Notes under the pieces: generated by a model | The model's input: only the letters and a program-made list of their open reading frames with translations | The model's database searches: none | Told to the model about the DNA's origin: nothing | NCBI RefSeq assembly: GCF_003952005.1 | Contig: NZ_QXGJ01000013.1 | Coordinates: forward strand, 1-64,000 | DNA: 64,000 bases | Source: Bifidobacterium callimiconis | GTDB lineage: Bacteria > Actinomycetota > Actinomycetes > Actinomycetales > Bifidobacteriaceae | Direction of reading: 5' to 3' | Position numbers and translations under genes: made by a program | Shown: in pieces, positions 17,031 through 26,675 of the stretch | How the letters are laid out: each line of letters starts with the position of its first letter | Position numbering within the stretch: position 1 is the stretch's first letter

Positions 17031-18302
17031 ATGTCGAACACCGTAGCCAAGGAGAAGGAGGGGACGACGATCGTCTCCAAGATCTCCGATGAGGACCAGC
17101 CCAAGTTCCCATGGCGCCCCGCGCTGGCGCTGCTGATCGGCCCCGCCGGATGGGCCGCCCCGTTCACTGCGCTCAACGCCGTGCTGCTGCCCGCCAAGGT
17201 GGCGAACATCGCCCCCGGTCAGAAGGTCGCCATCGTGGCACTCGTCACGTCCGTCACCATGATCGTCTCGCTGATCTCCGGCATCATCTTCGGCGCGCTC
17301 TCCGACATGACCCGATCTCGCTTCGGCTCGCGAACCCCGTGGGTGATCGGCGGCGCCGTCGCCGGCTCGCTGTGTCTGATCGTGTTCGCCATGACCGACA
17401 GCCTGCCCGTCATGCTGGTGTCCTGGTGGGCGTACGACGCGTTCTTCCACGCCATCACCGCAGCCGGCACCGCCTGGCTGCCCGACCGCGTGGCACCGCG
17501 TTGGCGCGGCTCCGCATCCGCCATGTTCGGCGTGGCCGGACAGATCGGCAACCTCGGCGTGCAGGCCGTGGCCGCCCAGTTCATGAACAACATCCCCGCC
17601 GGTGTGATCTTCGCACTCGTCGCCGCCGACATCTGCGTGCTCGTCGCCTGCGTGATCTGCAAGGAGCCGTCCAACAAGCACGAGGACCCGGTCAAGTTCG
17701 ACCTGTCCGCGTTCCGCAACTTCCTGCCCCCGCTGCACGGCAGCCGTGACTACTACCTCGCCGCGCTCGCCCGCATGCTGTGGATGATGCCCGGCGGCAT
17801 TGGCACCTACCGTCTGTTCACGCTCACCGACTACATGCACCAGACCAAGGCGCAGGCCGCCGACTGGATGAGCCTCATGGCCTCGCTGAGCCTGGTCATC
17901 GGCATCGTGTTCTGCCTGATCTCCGGCCCGCTTGCCGACCGTTTCCACACCGTCAAGATCCCGTGCGTGATCGCCGTGTTCGTGGTCTGCGTGCCCTGCT
18001 GGCTGCCGTTCTTCGACCCCACGCCCATGACGTACACCATCTACGTGGCCATCTCCGCCATCGGCGGCGGCATCTTCAACGCGCTTGACCAGACGATCAT
18101 GACCAGCGTGCTGCCCGACGCCAAGACCGCGGCCAAGGATCTCGCGTTCATCAACGTGGCCGGCACCATCGGCAACCTGCTTGCCCCGATCGTGGCGGCG
18201 GCCGTGATCGGCGCGTTCGGCTACCGCGGACTGTTCCCGATGGGCTTCATCATCCTCAGCTGCGCCGCCCTGTGCATCCTCGCCATCAAGCGCGTCCACT
18301 GA
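17031..18302 (+). CDS. MFS sugar/uronide transporter (paralogue 2)
   Basis: This 423-aa permease is a paralogue of the transporter at 12920: shared DEDQPKFPW, SDMTR-RFGSRTPWV, MPGGIGTYRLFTLTDYM and AIKRVH end. Twelve membrane helices are expected, with an extended cytoplasmic N-terminus (about 40 residues). The ATG at 17031 follows AAAGGAGTGTCTTCA, nearly the same leader as paralogue 1, so even the translation start region was duplicated. It is followed on the same strand, after type B repeats, by two heparinase II/III-like genes. It is therefore the likely importer for their substrate. Confidence 0.87.
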   Translation: MSNTVAKEKEGTTIVSKISDEDQPKFPWRPALALLIGPAGWAAPFTALNAVLLPAKVANIAPGQKVAIVALVTSVTMIVSLISGIIFGALSDMTRSRFGSRTPWVIGGAVAGSLCLIVFAMTDSLPVMLVSWWAYDAFFHAITAAGTAWLPDRVAPRWRGSASAMFGVAGQIGNLGVQAVAAQFMNNIPAGVIFALVAADICVLVACVICKEPSNKHEDPVKFDLSAFRNFLPPLHGSRDYYLAALARMLWMMPGGIGTYRLFTLTDYMHQTKAQAADWMSLMASLSLVIGIVFCLISGPLADRFHTVKIPCVIAVFVVCVPCWLPFFDPTPMTYTIYVAISAIGGGIFNALDQTIMTSVLPDAKTAAKDLAFINVAGTIGNLLAPIVAAAVIGAFGYRGLFPMGFIILSCAALCILAIKRVH

Positions 18303-18316
18303 TTTCTCCCTCACTC

Positions 18317-18578
18317 GTGCTCCCTCCTCGGAGGGAGCCATCGCGCAATGTGCGCCTGGCAATCTCACTCGTGCTCCCTCCATGGGAGGGAGCTGTCGTG
18401 CAGCGAGCGCCTGGCAATCTCACTTGTGCTCCCCCCCAAGGGAGCTGTCACGCAACGCGTCTGGCAATCTCACTTGTCCCCCCCCAAGGGAGCTGTCACG
18501 CAACGCGTCTGGCAATCTTGCTTGTGCTCCCTCCGTGGGAGGGAGCTGTCGCGCGAAGCGTGACTGAGGGAGGGATCC
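18317..18578 (+). repeat. Array of five type B hairpin repeats
   Basis: Five units in tandem, about 50-60 nt apart, each carry GCTCCCTCC-GGAGGGAGC or the shortened CCCCCCAAGGGAGC, then a GTC-GCG arm and the spacer CTGGCAATCTCACTTGTG. Only the last copy has the complete TGAGGGAGGG end. They lie in the same-strand gap between the MFS gene and the first heparinase-like gene. This is the longest run of the family in the window and shows local tandem amplification. Confidence 0.8.
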
Positions 18579-18615
18579 CATCCCCATCTCCATCCACCCA
18601 AACGAGGCGAATCCA

Positions 18616-21600
18616 ATGAGTGCCGAATCCATCATGCGGCTGCAGCGGCTGGCCGCCCACACCAAAGCCGTGATGAACGACCCCGACGCGGTCTACCCGC
18701 AGGGCGCGCTCGACGGCGTGGCCGACATGCTCGACCTGGCCGAACGCGTGATCGACGGCACGTATCGTCGTCCGTTCAGCCACAGTCACCATTTCCTGCC
18801 CGACATCGACGCCGCCGACTTCGTCACGCGATTCCACACCATGATCACCGGCTGGCAGACGCCCGGCGACATGGAACGCACCTATGGTCTTGCCGACGCC
18901 GCCGACTGGCTCTCCACGCAGGATCTGGCCGCCCTGCCGCTGCCGGAGCTGCGCGACCGTGTGGACACGACGACGGCGCGCGCCCGTCAGGTTCTGGACT
19001 CGGTGAAGTCGGGCACTGCCCTCGGCAACGTGAACCCGGAACGGTATCGCGATCTGGAGACTGCGTTGGCGGCGTGCGAAACCACCGTCAACGCCGTGTC
19101 CCCCGATCATCGTGCGCTCGCCCGCCGCGTGGCCGACTGCATGGACGCGATCCGCAACTGCCTGGCATCGCGCGTGCTGGCCTGCGATCTGACCGACGGT
19201 GATGATCTCCCGGCACTGTTCTTCTCCTCCGCGGACGAACGGGCGGCCCTGATCGAACGCATCCGTTCCGACGAATTCCTGAGCGCCCGCTATCGGGACA
19301 TCAAGGCCATCGCCGACGAATGGAGGCCGTCCGACGCCGACGCCATGGCCGGTCTGTGCCGCGACGACGTGGATTATGCCGCGGCCGACCGCAGATTCCG
19401 CATGTGGGCGAGTTCGGAAAGCGAATACAATTTCGTCACTCCGGCGGATGCCGTCTCGGCGACCATCGAGATCGCACTTCCGGCGACCGAACGGTACGCC
19501 GACGGCCGCAGTTTCGCGTGGATCGATCAGCTGCGCATCGCCTCCGCGCAGGAGGGCGACTGGGCGCTGCTGAATCCCGGATTCGACGGGGCGGCAGACC
19601 ATGCCGATAGCCCCGAAGAAGCCGCCGACGTTCCCGCGCACTGGGTCTCCCGTTCCACCGCCGGATCGCTGATCCGCCGCGATGCGCGCGAACTGTATCG
19701 CATCGGCGAGGGTGCATCGCTGTATCTGGAGAATCCCGATCTGACGGACGGCGCCGTCGGCACTGACGTTGCGGGTACTGACGTTGCGGGCACAGACATT
19801 GTCGACGCCGGCGCCACCGCCATTCCCGACGCCTCCGGTTTCGTCGGCGCCCGCGCGGTCAACGATCAGCCCATCTCCGTGCCGGCGAACACCGCGTGCA
19901 CGCTCGCGTTCATGGGCAAACTCGACGGCGTGATGCCGCACGGTCTGCACATCCGCTTGCGCTTCCTCAACGCCGACTGCGAGGAATGCGGCGCCGAGGA
20001 CTGGGATTTCAATCGCGCCGCCGCACTCTGGCAGGTCAAGGGCCCTGGCCGTGGCCCCGCCCTGAGCGCGCAGACCGACGCGATCGTCGCGTTCATGGAA
20101 TCCGATCGCGATCCCGCAGCCGCACGCGTCTACGCGATCAAGGCGAAGAACGAGATCATGCTCGAACTCGACGACTTCTGCCAGGGTGCCGAACATTGGA
20201 TGGTCAACAACGCCCGCCCATACGGCTGCGACTCCTACGGCGCCGTGCAGGCCGGCCGCATCCTCTGCTCGGTGGCCGCCACGCTTACGCTGATCCAATC
20301 GTTCCACGTGTTCTCGGACAGTGAGACCGCACGGTTCCTCGACCTCATCGACGTCATGCTGCTGTACGTCACCGACGCGCGCGACCGTACGGCGTACCCG
20401 GCCGACGAAATACTGCTCGGCGCGACCAACTGGCAAACCGACATGATGGCCGGAGCCGCCGTGATCTCGCTCGCCCTGCTCGACGCCGGCATCCTCGACC
20501 CCGCACGCGCCCTGCGCGCCCGCCGCATGATCGCCGACGGCACATGGTTTCTCAAGGCACAGGTCGACGATCACGTGAACCCGGACGGGGCGTTCCCCGA
20601 ATCGCTGCGCTACCATATGGCCGCATTGAGCCGCTACACGTTCGTCGCCGGCGTGCTCGGTCGCGGCACCGGCGACGACTGGTACCGGTCCACCCGACTG
20701 CGCGACATGTTCCGCTACTACGCGGACATGGTCACCCCGCCCTACGCGTACAAGAAAGGCCGCCGATCCACGCCCACGTTCGGCGACCATCAGCTTGGCG
20801 ACGGCACCGAATTCGCACAGCTCGGCCTGCACGCCAGCGACGTGGCCGCGGTGGATCCCGCGCTCGCCCAGCAGATGCGGGACCTGTGGCTGGAGGCCGG
20901 CCGGCCCGTGCCGCCGTTCAGCACCGAGGCCGTGGCGTTCGAGCATCTGCTGCCGAACATGGATCCGGTGCCCGGCCACGAACCGTACGATTGGGCGCCG
21001 CTGCATTCGACCGCCGCCTACCCGGATTCCGGCATCGCCCTGTTCCGCAAGGCGTTCGGCACGCCGCATGAACAGTTCCTCGCCGTCATGTCGAGTCCGC
21101 GGCCGATCGGACACGGGCATTTCGATCAGGGATCGTTCATCTACTACAAGGACTGCGTGCCGATCGTGGTCGACCCCGGCATCATCGGTTACTTCGACAC
21201 CTCCAAGGACTGGCTGTACAGTTCCTCCGCGCACGCCACCATGCAGTTCGCGTCACGGTATGGGCGTCTGGAGCAGGCGGCGGTCACCGTGGAACGGCTC
21301 GACGAAAGCCTGTACAGTCGTCAGTTCGGATACGTGGATACGCCGCGATCGTCACGCGTGCTGGACGTGCATGTTGGGGGAGTGGATGTGAGTGGTGTCG
21401 ATGGTGGCGCTGCCGATGGTGGCGTTGCCGATGGCAGTGCTGCCGATGGCGCCGCTGAGGAGTCGATCACGATCGCCATCGACAATCCGGAAGGCGCGGG
21501 CACGCAGATCCGCACGATCACCTGGTTCCCCGAACCCGAACTGATTCTGGTGCACGACCGCGTGCGCGACTTCGACGGCACGGTCCGCTTCACCCTGCCG

Positions 21601-21960
21601 CTGGCAGCCACGACGACCGAGGAGACCTCGTCGCGTGGGGCGGTATCGTCTGCGGGCGGTGTTCGTGAATTCACATCCGCGTGCGACTATGGTCTGCGTT
21701 TGCAGACCTTGTTCCTCACGCCGGTCGACACCGTGACCTGCGAATGGGGAACCTCCTCGCCGGTCGCGCCGCCGGTGAACGGCCGCGACCAGCTGCAGTT
21801 CCTCCGTGCGGAGACCCAGGCCTCCCAGGGATTCACCGTACTGCTCAACGCCATGCACGACGGCGAACCGAAGGCGCACGCGGCGTGGAGTCCCGACGGT
21901 GCCCTCTACCTCACCAAAGGCCCCTGGACCCACACCCTCCATCCAGACTCCTCTCTCTGA
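18616..21960 (+). CDS. Heparinase II/III-like protein, 1114 aa (putative intracellular lyase)
   Basis: There is no signal peptide, so it is probably cytoplasmic. The middle of the protein has alpha/alpha-toroid features (ELDDFCQGAEHWMVNNARPYG..., WFLKAQVDDHVNPDGAFPESLRYH). The C-terminal half has the heparinase II/III beta-sandwich hallmark GHGHFDQGSFIYYKDCVPIVVDPG at about residues 830-855. Known relatives (PL8/12/15/17/21 types) cleave uronic-acid polymers by beta-elimination. The N-terminal ~250 residues match nothing I recognise. Two loops are low-complexity repeats (TDVAGTDVAGTD; GAADGGVADGSAADGA), coded by 15-nt tandem repeats. It lies downstream of an MFS importer and 65 nt before a second such enzyme. 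I infer action on imported unsaturated or uronate oligosaccharides. Confidence 0.75.
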   Translation: MSAESIMRLQRLAAHTKAVMNDPDAVYPQGALDGVADMLDLAERVIDGTYRRPFSHSHHFLPDIDAADFVTRFHTMITGWQTPGDMERTYGLADAADWLSTQDLAALPLPELRDRVDTTTARARQVLDSVKSGTALGNVNPERYRDLETALAACETTVNAVSPDHRALARRVADCMDAIRNCLASRVLACDLTDGDDLPALFFSSADERAALIERIRSDEFLSARYRDIKAIADEWRPSDADAMAGLCRDDVDYAAADRRFRMWASSESEYNFVTPADAVSATIEIALPATERYADGRSFAWIDQLRIASAQEGDWALLNPGFDGAADHADSPEEAADVPAHWVSRSTAGSLIRRDARELYRIGEGASLYLENPDLTDGAVGTDVAGTDVAGTDIVDAGATAIPDASGFVGARAVNDQPISVPANTACTLAFMGKLDGVMPHGLHIRLRFLNADCEECGAEDWDFNRAAALWQVKGPGRGPALSAQTDAIVAFMESDRDPAAARVYAIKAKNEIMLELDDFCQGAEHWMVNNARPYGCDSYGAVQAGRILCSVAATLTLIQSFHVFSDSETARFLDLIDVMLLYVTDARDRTAYPADEILLGATNWQTDMMAGAAVISLALLDAGILDPARALRARRMIADGTWFLKAQVDDHVNPDGAFPESLRYHMAALSRYTFVAGVLGRGTGDDWYRSTRLRDMFRYYADMVTPPYAYKKGRRSTPTFGDHQLGDGTEFAQLGLHASDVAAVDPALAQQMRDLWLEAGRPVPPFSTEAVAFEHLLPNMDPVPGHEPYDWAPLHSTAAYPDSGIALFRKAFGTPHEQFLAVMSSPRPIGHGHFDQGSFIYYKDCVPIVVDPGIIGYFDTSKDWLYSSSAHATMQFASRYGRLEQAAVTVERLDESLYSRQFGYVDTPRSSRVLDVHVGGVDVSGVDGGAADGGVADGSAADGAAEESITIAIDNPEGAGTQIRTITWFPEPELILVHDRVRDFDGTVRFTLPLAATTTEETSSRGAVSSAGGVREFTSACDYGLRLQTLFLTPVDTVTCEWGTSSPVAPPVNGRDQLQFLRAETQASQGFTVLLNAMHDGEPKAHAAWSPDGALYLTKGPWTHTLHPDSSL

Positions 21961-22025
21961 GGCTGAGTCCGTAACGGTAAACGCCTCCGTAAACGTCATC
22001 AGATTCCCGAAAGGAATGATGCACT

Positions 22026-25000
22026 ATGAACACCACCATCGACCTGCTTGCCGACTGGACCGCCACCCCCACCGGCCAGGCCGGGGGAGGCGTGCGTTTC
22101 GACTACCCGGTACCCGCCGACGCGTGCGGCTTCTTCACCCGCGGATTCATGCCATGCTGCGATACCGCGTTCGATGCCACGGACTATTTGGGCATCGCGC
22201 TGCGCGTACGGACGACCTTGCCGAACACAGCCGTGTTCGTCGTCGTGACGTGCCTGAAGAATCCGGCCGGCGGCAACGGTGCGGTGGGCGGCGCAGACCC
22301 CAGCGAAACACACGCCGCCGCATGCACGATAGCCATGCCGGGCGATCATGATCTGGTCATCCCATGGTCGGACTTCGACATCGAGACGGCGAACCGACTC
22401 GCATGGCAGTACGTGAGCGCCGTGACGGTCGAGGCCAGTACCGGTGTCGAGGCCAATGCTGCTGGTGTCGGCGTCGAATCCGACAAAGCCGAACCCAAGC
22501 GCAATGATGCCAATGCCAAACGAGACGACGGATTCGTCGTGCTCTCCGCGCGGCTGCTGCGCGCTCGAGGACTCGTCGCCGAATGCGCGATCAGGGGACG
22601 GGCCGTGGAATCCGGACACAACGCCATCTACACCGTCGACGTGCTCAACTGTCTTGATCATGCCGTGGCCGTCAGCTCACGGCAGATCTTCGACGGATGG
22701 GAATCCACGCGTGCGATCGTCGAACCCGTCAGCGCGGTCGTCGAATCGAACGCCACCACGACCTTCACCGTACGCATTCCCGTGCATGACGGTTTCGTGC
22801 CCGGCGGCAGCGAGCATACACGCATCCGATTCACGCCCGACGGGGACGACATCGCTTCGGACACCGTGGAACTCGTCACCATGCGCACGCTGCCGCACCC
22901 CTATCTGGTCCACACGGCAGCCGGCTGGCGTGACGTGGCCGCACGCATCCGCGACTATCTGAAATTCACGCCGGAACACGACCGCTGGCACGCACTCGCC
23001 GACCAGTGGGAGTCGCAGCCCACGGCCGACGGCAAACCATACTGCTACTTCACCGACGTGGAGGATCACCTCATGGCGTGCGCGTATCTGCACATGCTCG
23101 GCGAGGATGTAAGCACTGGCGAGGATGCGGGCGCCAATGAGGTCACCGAGTCGAACGCGTACGCGCGCAGGATCATCGAGTTCTTCCGATACTTCACCGA
23201 TCCGGAGAACGGCTACCCGGCACGCCGACGTGGCTGCCATCAGAGCTTCGTGCAGGAGGGACAGTTCTTCCAACATCTGGCCATCGCCTACGACGCAGTC
23301 GCCGGATGCGGACCCGACCTGCTGACCGACGCCGATCGCACAGCCGTGGAACACACATTCCGCCTGTACATGACCGACATTGACCGGCACATCCGCGGCG
23401 GCGAGATCTCCAACTGGCTGCTCGCCGAGATCGTCGGCGCATTCGACTGCGCGCTCGCCCTCGGGGACATGGAACGCGCCGACCGGTTCCTCAACGGTCC
23501 CGGCGGCATCATCGAACAGTTCCGCTACGGTACGCTCAACGACGGCTGGTGGCATGAATGCTCCATCGGCTACAACACGTGGGTGTCCGGCCTGTTCCTG
23601 CACGTCTGTCACGCGCTTGAACCGTTCGGCATCCGGCTCGCCCACACGCGCTTCCCCGTGCCGTTCAACCGCGGCGTCAACAGCACGTACGCGTGCGAGC
23701 CACGCGCCGGCGCCGAACCGGCCACCTGGGTGCGCGAGAAGTGGGGCGGAAACCTGCACGCCACGCTCGGATTCAAGGACCTGTTCGACGCGTCGCTCAA
23801 GTTCCTCGACTATCGCGGCGTGATGATCGGCATCAACGACTCCGACGAAAAGAAGATCACCGCCGAACACTGGACGTCCACCTACGATCTGGCCTACCGG
23901 TACTATCGCGACCCCGAATACCTGCCGATCATCGCACGACAGGATGTGGCCGATCCCGTTTTCGGATTCGGTGAAATACCCGATGCGGATGCGGCGCGTG
24001 CGGCGGTTGCGGTATTGGACGGGCGACGTGCGGACGATGCCGGGACCGGGATCGACAACAAGCCCGCCTACCTGCGCAACGCCTACTCCGACAACGTGGG
24101 CATCGCCATGCTGCGCAGCCAGACGTCCGACCGCGAACCGCGTGAACAGATCCAGGCCGTACTGCATTACGGCTCCCACGGCGGTGCGCACGGACACTTC
24201 GACATCACCGACCTGCTCAGCGTGATGCGTTACGGGCGTAGCCTGTTCAATCCGGAAAACAACTGGTGGGGCTACCGCAACTTCATGTACAAGTGGCACG
24301 TGCAGAACTCGCTGACCAAGAACATGGTCAACGTGGACGACAAGATGCAGCTGCCCGCCGACTCCACGCGCACACTGTTCCACACCGGACGCGCATTGCA
24401 GGCGGCGGCGATCGACACCACCTGCACGTGGGCGTATCCGCCCTACTGCGGCATGGACTACGACGATTCGGCCGGCGACTTCGCCAAGCGACTGCGCATG
24501 AATTATCTGTCGTTCCCCGTGGATCCCGACCTGACGTATGCAGCCACGTCCGGCGAGACCGAGCCGATCCGGCAGCGTCGCGTGATGGCTGTGACCGACG
24601 ACTACATCGTGCTGTTCGACTTGGTGCAGGGTGAGCGGGCGCATCAGTATGAGACGACGTGGCAGTTCAAAGGATTCCGCGGACTGACGGGGGTCGGCGG
24701 TGATATGGACGGTGATGGCGAGGGCGACGGTGTTGGCGTGACGGCGACCGGTCACACCGACCAGTACACCACCGAATCCGCGTCCGACGGGCAGATGATC
24801 ACCGACTGTACGTGGTATCGCGTTGCCGGCGCGTCCCGGGCGAGCTTCCGCAACGAATTCACCGCCGACGAATACGAGCCAGAACTGCGCTCCGACCGTT
24901 CCTTCTACAACGAGCCCGGAGTGCTGAACACCGACGTGTACACGGCATGGCCCAAGAGCACCACGCAGGTGGTGGGCAACACCGCCATGTACTTCGGATG

Positions 25001-25832
25001 GGCTACCGACTACGACGGATACAACGTGCCGTTCGACTGGGCGGTGCTCGGTGACGGGACGGCCGACACGGTTGATGCGGGCGCTGGTGTTGTGGGCGAG
25101 GGGATGCGTGAACTCGCGCATGGCAGCCTCAACGGCTGGATTCTCGGACGCGACGAGACGAACGTGAGGCTCGACGGTGTGCACCGGCTGACGCTGCGCG
25201 TGTGCCAGCATGACGTGGCCAACGAGAAGGGCGAGCCGGTACGCACCCCGCAGTCGGTGTTCTGGGGGAGTGCGGTGCTGGAGCTGGCGGATGGCAGCAC
25301 GGTCGCGCTCGCTGACCTGCCATACGAGACGTCGAACATCGATGCCGGGCATGGCGTCGGCAGGGATTACGAGGGTGGTCGCGTGACCATCCAGGGACGT
25401 GAGTTCCCGCAGGCGATTCCCTCCAGCACGGTGGATCATGGAGAGCCGGGTGAGCTGGTATGGAATCTGGATGCGCTGCGGGCGTCGGGGACTTTGGCCT
25501 CGGAGCCGGAGCGACTGCGCGCATGTGTGGGCGTGGACGCGTTCCCGGGCTCCGAAGATCAGGTTCGCCGGTTCTACGCGGTGCGAGCCGCGGAACCATC
25601 GGTGTCCGCGCAATTCATCACCGTTCTGGAGCCATATGAGACCGAGCGCCGGGTGCTGAAGGTGCATGCGGATTCCGCAACCTCGGTGGCAGTGACCCTC
25701 ACCGATGGCCGCGTGCAGCGAATCTCCCTGTCCGAGGGGTCGGAGGATGGTTCACAGCCGCAGCTCGACTTCACCGAAACCCTCAATGGCCGGGTGCTGA
25801 GGCGGGAGACTGCCTCCGGATGTTCGGTTTGA
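22026..25832 (+). CDS. Heparinase II/III-like protein, 1268 aa (putative intracellular lyase)
   Basis: This second very large lyase-like protein also has no signal peptide. Its N-terminal ~280 residues look like two beta-sandwich modules (for example VAVSSRQIFDGW...TTTFTVRIPVHDG). An alpha-helical toroid follows (WLLAEIVGAFDCALALGDMERA, DGWWHECSIGYNTW). Then comes the heparinase II/III core HYGSHGGAHGHFDITDLLSVMRYG at about residue 712-735, with NNWWGYRNFMYKWHVQNSLTKN. GAAAGGAATGATGCACT precedes the ATG. Low-complexity insertions (EANAAGVGVESDKAEPKRND; DMDGDGEGDGVG) interrupt loops. It is co-directional with, and 65 nt after, its neighbour; they probably act on different bonds of one acidic glycan. 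Confidence 0.77.
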   Translation: MNTTIDLLADWTATPTGQAGGGVRFDYPVPADACGFFTRGFMPCCDTAFDATDYLGIALRVRTTLPNTAVFVVVTCLKNPAGGNGAVGGADPSETHAAACTIAMPGDHDLVIPWSDFDIETANRLAWQYVSAVTVEASTGVEANAAGVGVESDKAEPKRNDANAKRDDGFVVLSARLLRARGLVAECAIRGRAVESGHNAIYTVDVLNCLDHAVAVSSRQIFDGWESTRAIVEPVSAVVESNATTTFTVRIPVHDGFVPGGSEHTRIRFTPDGDDIASDTVELVTMRTLPHPYLVHTAAGWRDVAARIRDYLKFTPEHDRWHALADQWESQPTADGKPYCYFTDVEDHLMACAYLHMLGEDVSTGEDAGANEVTESNAYARRIIEFFRYFTDPENGYPARRRGCHQSFVQEGQFFQHLAIAYDAVAGCGPDLLTDADRTAVEHTFRLYMTDIDRHIRGGEISNWLLAEIVGAFDCALALGDMERADRFLNGPGGIIEQFRYGTLNDGWWHECSIGYNTWVSGLFLHVCHALEPFGIRLAHTRFPVPFNRGVNSTYACEPRAGAEPATWVREKWGGNLHATLGFKDLFDASLKFLDYRGVMIGINDSDEKKITAEHWTSTYDLAYRYYRDPEYLPIIARQDVADPVFGFGEIPDADAARAAVAVLDGRRADDAGTGIDNKPAYLRNAYSDNVGIAMLRSQTSDREPREQIQAVLHYGSHGGAHGHFDITDLLSVMRYGRSLFNPENNWWGYRNFMYKWHVQNSLTKNMVNVDDKMQLPADSTRTLFHTGRALQAAAIDTTCTWAYPPYCGMDYDDSAGDFAKRLRMNYLSFPVDPDLTYAATSGETEPIRQRRVMAVTDDYIVLFDLVQGERAHQYETTWQFKGFRGLTGVGGDMDGDGEGDGVGVTATGHTDQYTTESASDGQMITDCTWYRVAGASRASFRNEFTADEYEPELRSDRSFYNEPGVLNTDVYTAWPKSTTQVVGNTAMYFGWATDYDGYNVPFDWAVLGDGTADTVDAGAGVVGEGMRELAHGSLNGWILGRDETNVRLDGVHRLTLRVCQHDVANEKGEPVRTPQSVFWGSAVLELADGSTVALADLPYETSNIDAGHGVGRDYEGGRVTIQGREFPQAIPSSTVDHGEPGELVWNLDALRASGTLASEPERLRACVGVDAFPGSEDQVRRFYAVRAAEPSVSAQFITVLEPYETERRVLKVHADSATSVAVTLTDGRVQRISLSEGSEDGSQPQLDFTETLNGRVLRRETASGCSV

Positions 25833-25864
25833 GATCCGAGTGTGGGGAAGTCTCGGGGATGAGC

Positions 25865-25941
25865 GGTTCACAAATCGAAGATACCGGCGATGAAGGGTTG
25901 AAATTCAAGCCTGTGCAGCGGGTATCTTCGATTTGTGAACC
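25865..25941. terminator. Perfect 21-bp inverted repeat after the heparinase-like genes
   Basis: GGTTCACAAATCGAAGATACC (first 20 bases GGTTCACAAATCGAAGATAC) at 25865-25885 is exactly mirrored at 25921-25941, around a 35-nt loop that itself contains TTGAAATTCAA. No T-run follows, so it may be a processing or binding site rather than a simple terminator. Confidence 0.5.
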
Positions 25942-26013
25942 ATCGCTTTCCGAGACCTATGCGCGAAGTGCGCAAAACCTCACGGTATTGCGATGAATAA
26001 CGACAAAAGACAT

Positions 26014-26045
26014 AAAAAAGAACATTCGAACCACGCTGTTCGAAT
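26014..26045 (-). terminator. Rho-independent terminator of small-peptide gene 1
   Basis: Read on the minus strand, ATTCGAAC-AGCGTG-GTTCGAAT is followed by GTTC and TTTTTT. It lies about 90 nt past the stop codon of the small gene at 26134, which supports that gene as a real transcription unit. Confidence 0.85.
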
Positions 26046-26133
26046 ATTCCTCGAAATTGTGCTCGAACGGATCGGGAACCGAGTTGGAGTCCCGCTATCG
26101 AGCCGATGCTTGTTTGATGCTGGAGAACGGTTC

Positions 26134-26259
26134 TCAGCGGTTCCGGGCGATGTCGATGATCGCGTCGTTCATCTTCTCGCTGCCGACGCCCATCGTGCTC
26201 GACATCTTGGCGGTTCCGTAGAGAGCCATTCCGCGCATCATGGAGTTCATCAGAGTCAT
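26134..26259 (-). CDS. Small peptide of the ALYGAS family, member 1 (41 aa)
   Basis: This 41-aa product reads MTLMNSMMRGMALYGTAKMS then STMGVGSEKMNDAIIDIARNR. It belongs to a family of six minus-strand small genes here. The shared features are a short polar start, S-M-x-R-G-(M/L)-A-L-Y-G-(A/T) at about residues 6-16, a variable middle, an acidic/amphipathic end and a final Arg. AAAGGA stands 7 nt before the ATG and a classical terminator follows. Function is unknown. No modification enzyme or protease is adjacent; the nearest gene is nfo, on the other strand. Possible roles are a membrane-associated regulator or a leaderless bacteriocin-like peptide. Confidence 0.78.
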   Translation of the reverse strand: MTLMNSMMRGMALYGTAKMSSTMGVGSEKMNDAIIDIARNR

Positions 26260-26675
26260 GGTCAGTCCTTTCCTAGAGTGTGAAATCTTTTTCGTGCTGG
26301 TGTGAATCGAGGGGGATCGTTAGGCTTCGAGCACTCTGATTTTGGTGGACTTTCAGCCTTTTCGAATCCCTGTTATTCGTCCCAACGTCTTCACCATAAC
26401 GCATGAAACCGATTTCAGCAAGTGGTGTGTTGAAGTTCGCCTGTCCGCTCATGCCGCACTATCAAGTCCGGGTGTTGAACCAGAAGCTGTCATGGCTGTG
26501 TCTGTGGGCGGCGTCATCGGGCTGCTTAGGCCGACCGGGCTGGCTTGTCTGTGGAATGAAGGGGTGGCTGCGCCGGAATGACCGCGCTGGCGCGACTGCA
26601 TCGGGATGCCCGACCCGGGATGACCACGCTTTCGGTCATACTGGCGGCAGTCCTGATGCGTGAAAGGGGAATGTC
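26260..26675. other. Intergenic region between small-peptide gene 1 and nfo
   Basis: It holds the divergent promoters of the minus-strand peptide gene and plus-strand nfo. I could not fix clear -35/-10 boxes. No other gene is supported; the two short open frames have no ribosome binding site or typical composition. Confidence 0.35.

Noticed and set aside
18317..18578. Possible CRISPR array (regular repeats before the lyase gene)
   Set aside because: The repeats are palindromic hairpins with near-identical spacers, and no cas genes are present. They belong to the dispersed type B family.
18496..21234. 912-aa minus-strand frame opposite the heparinase-like gene
   Set aside because: Shadow frame: it crosses repeat DNA, has no ribosome binding site and shows no recognisable domain.
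22677..25667. 996-aa minus-strand frame opposite the second heparinase-like gene
   Set aside because: Shadow frame; the composition (His/Arg/Val-rich) follows from reversed codons of the real gene.
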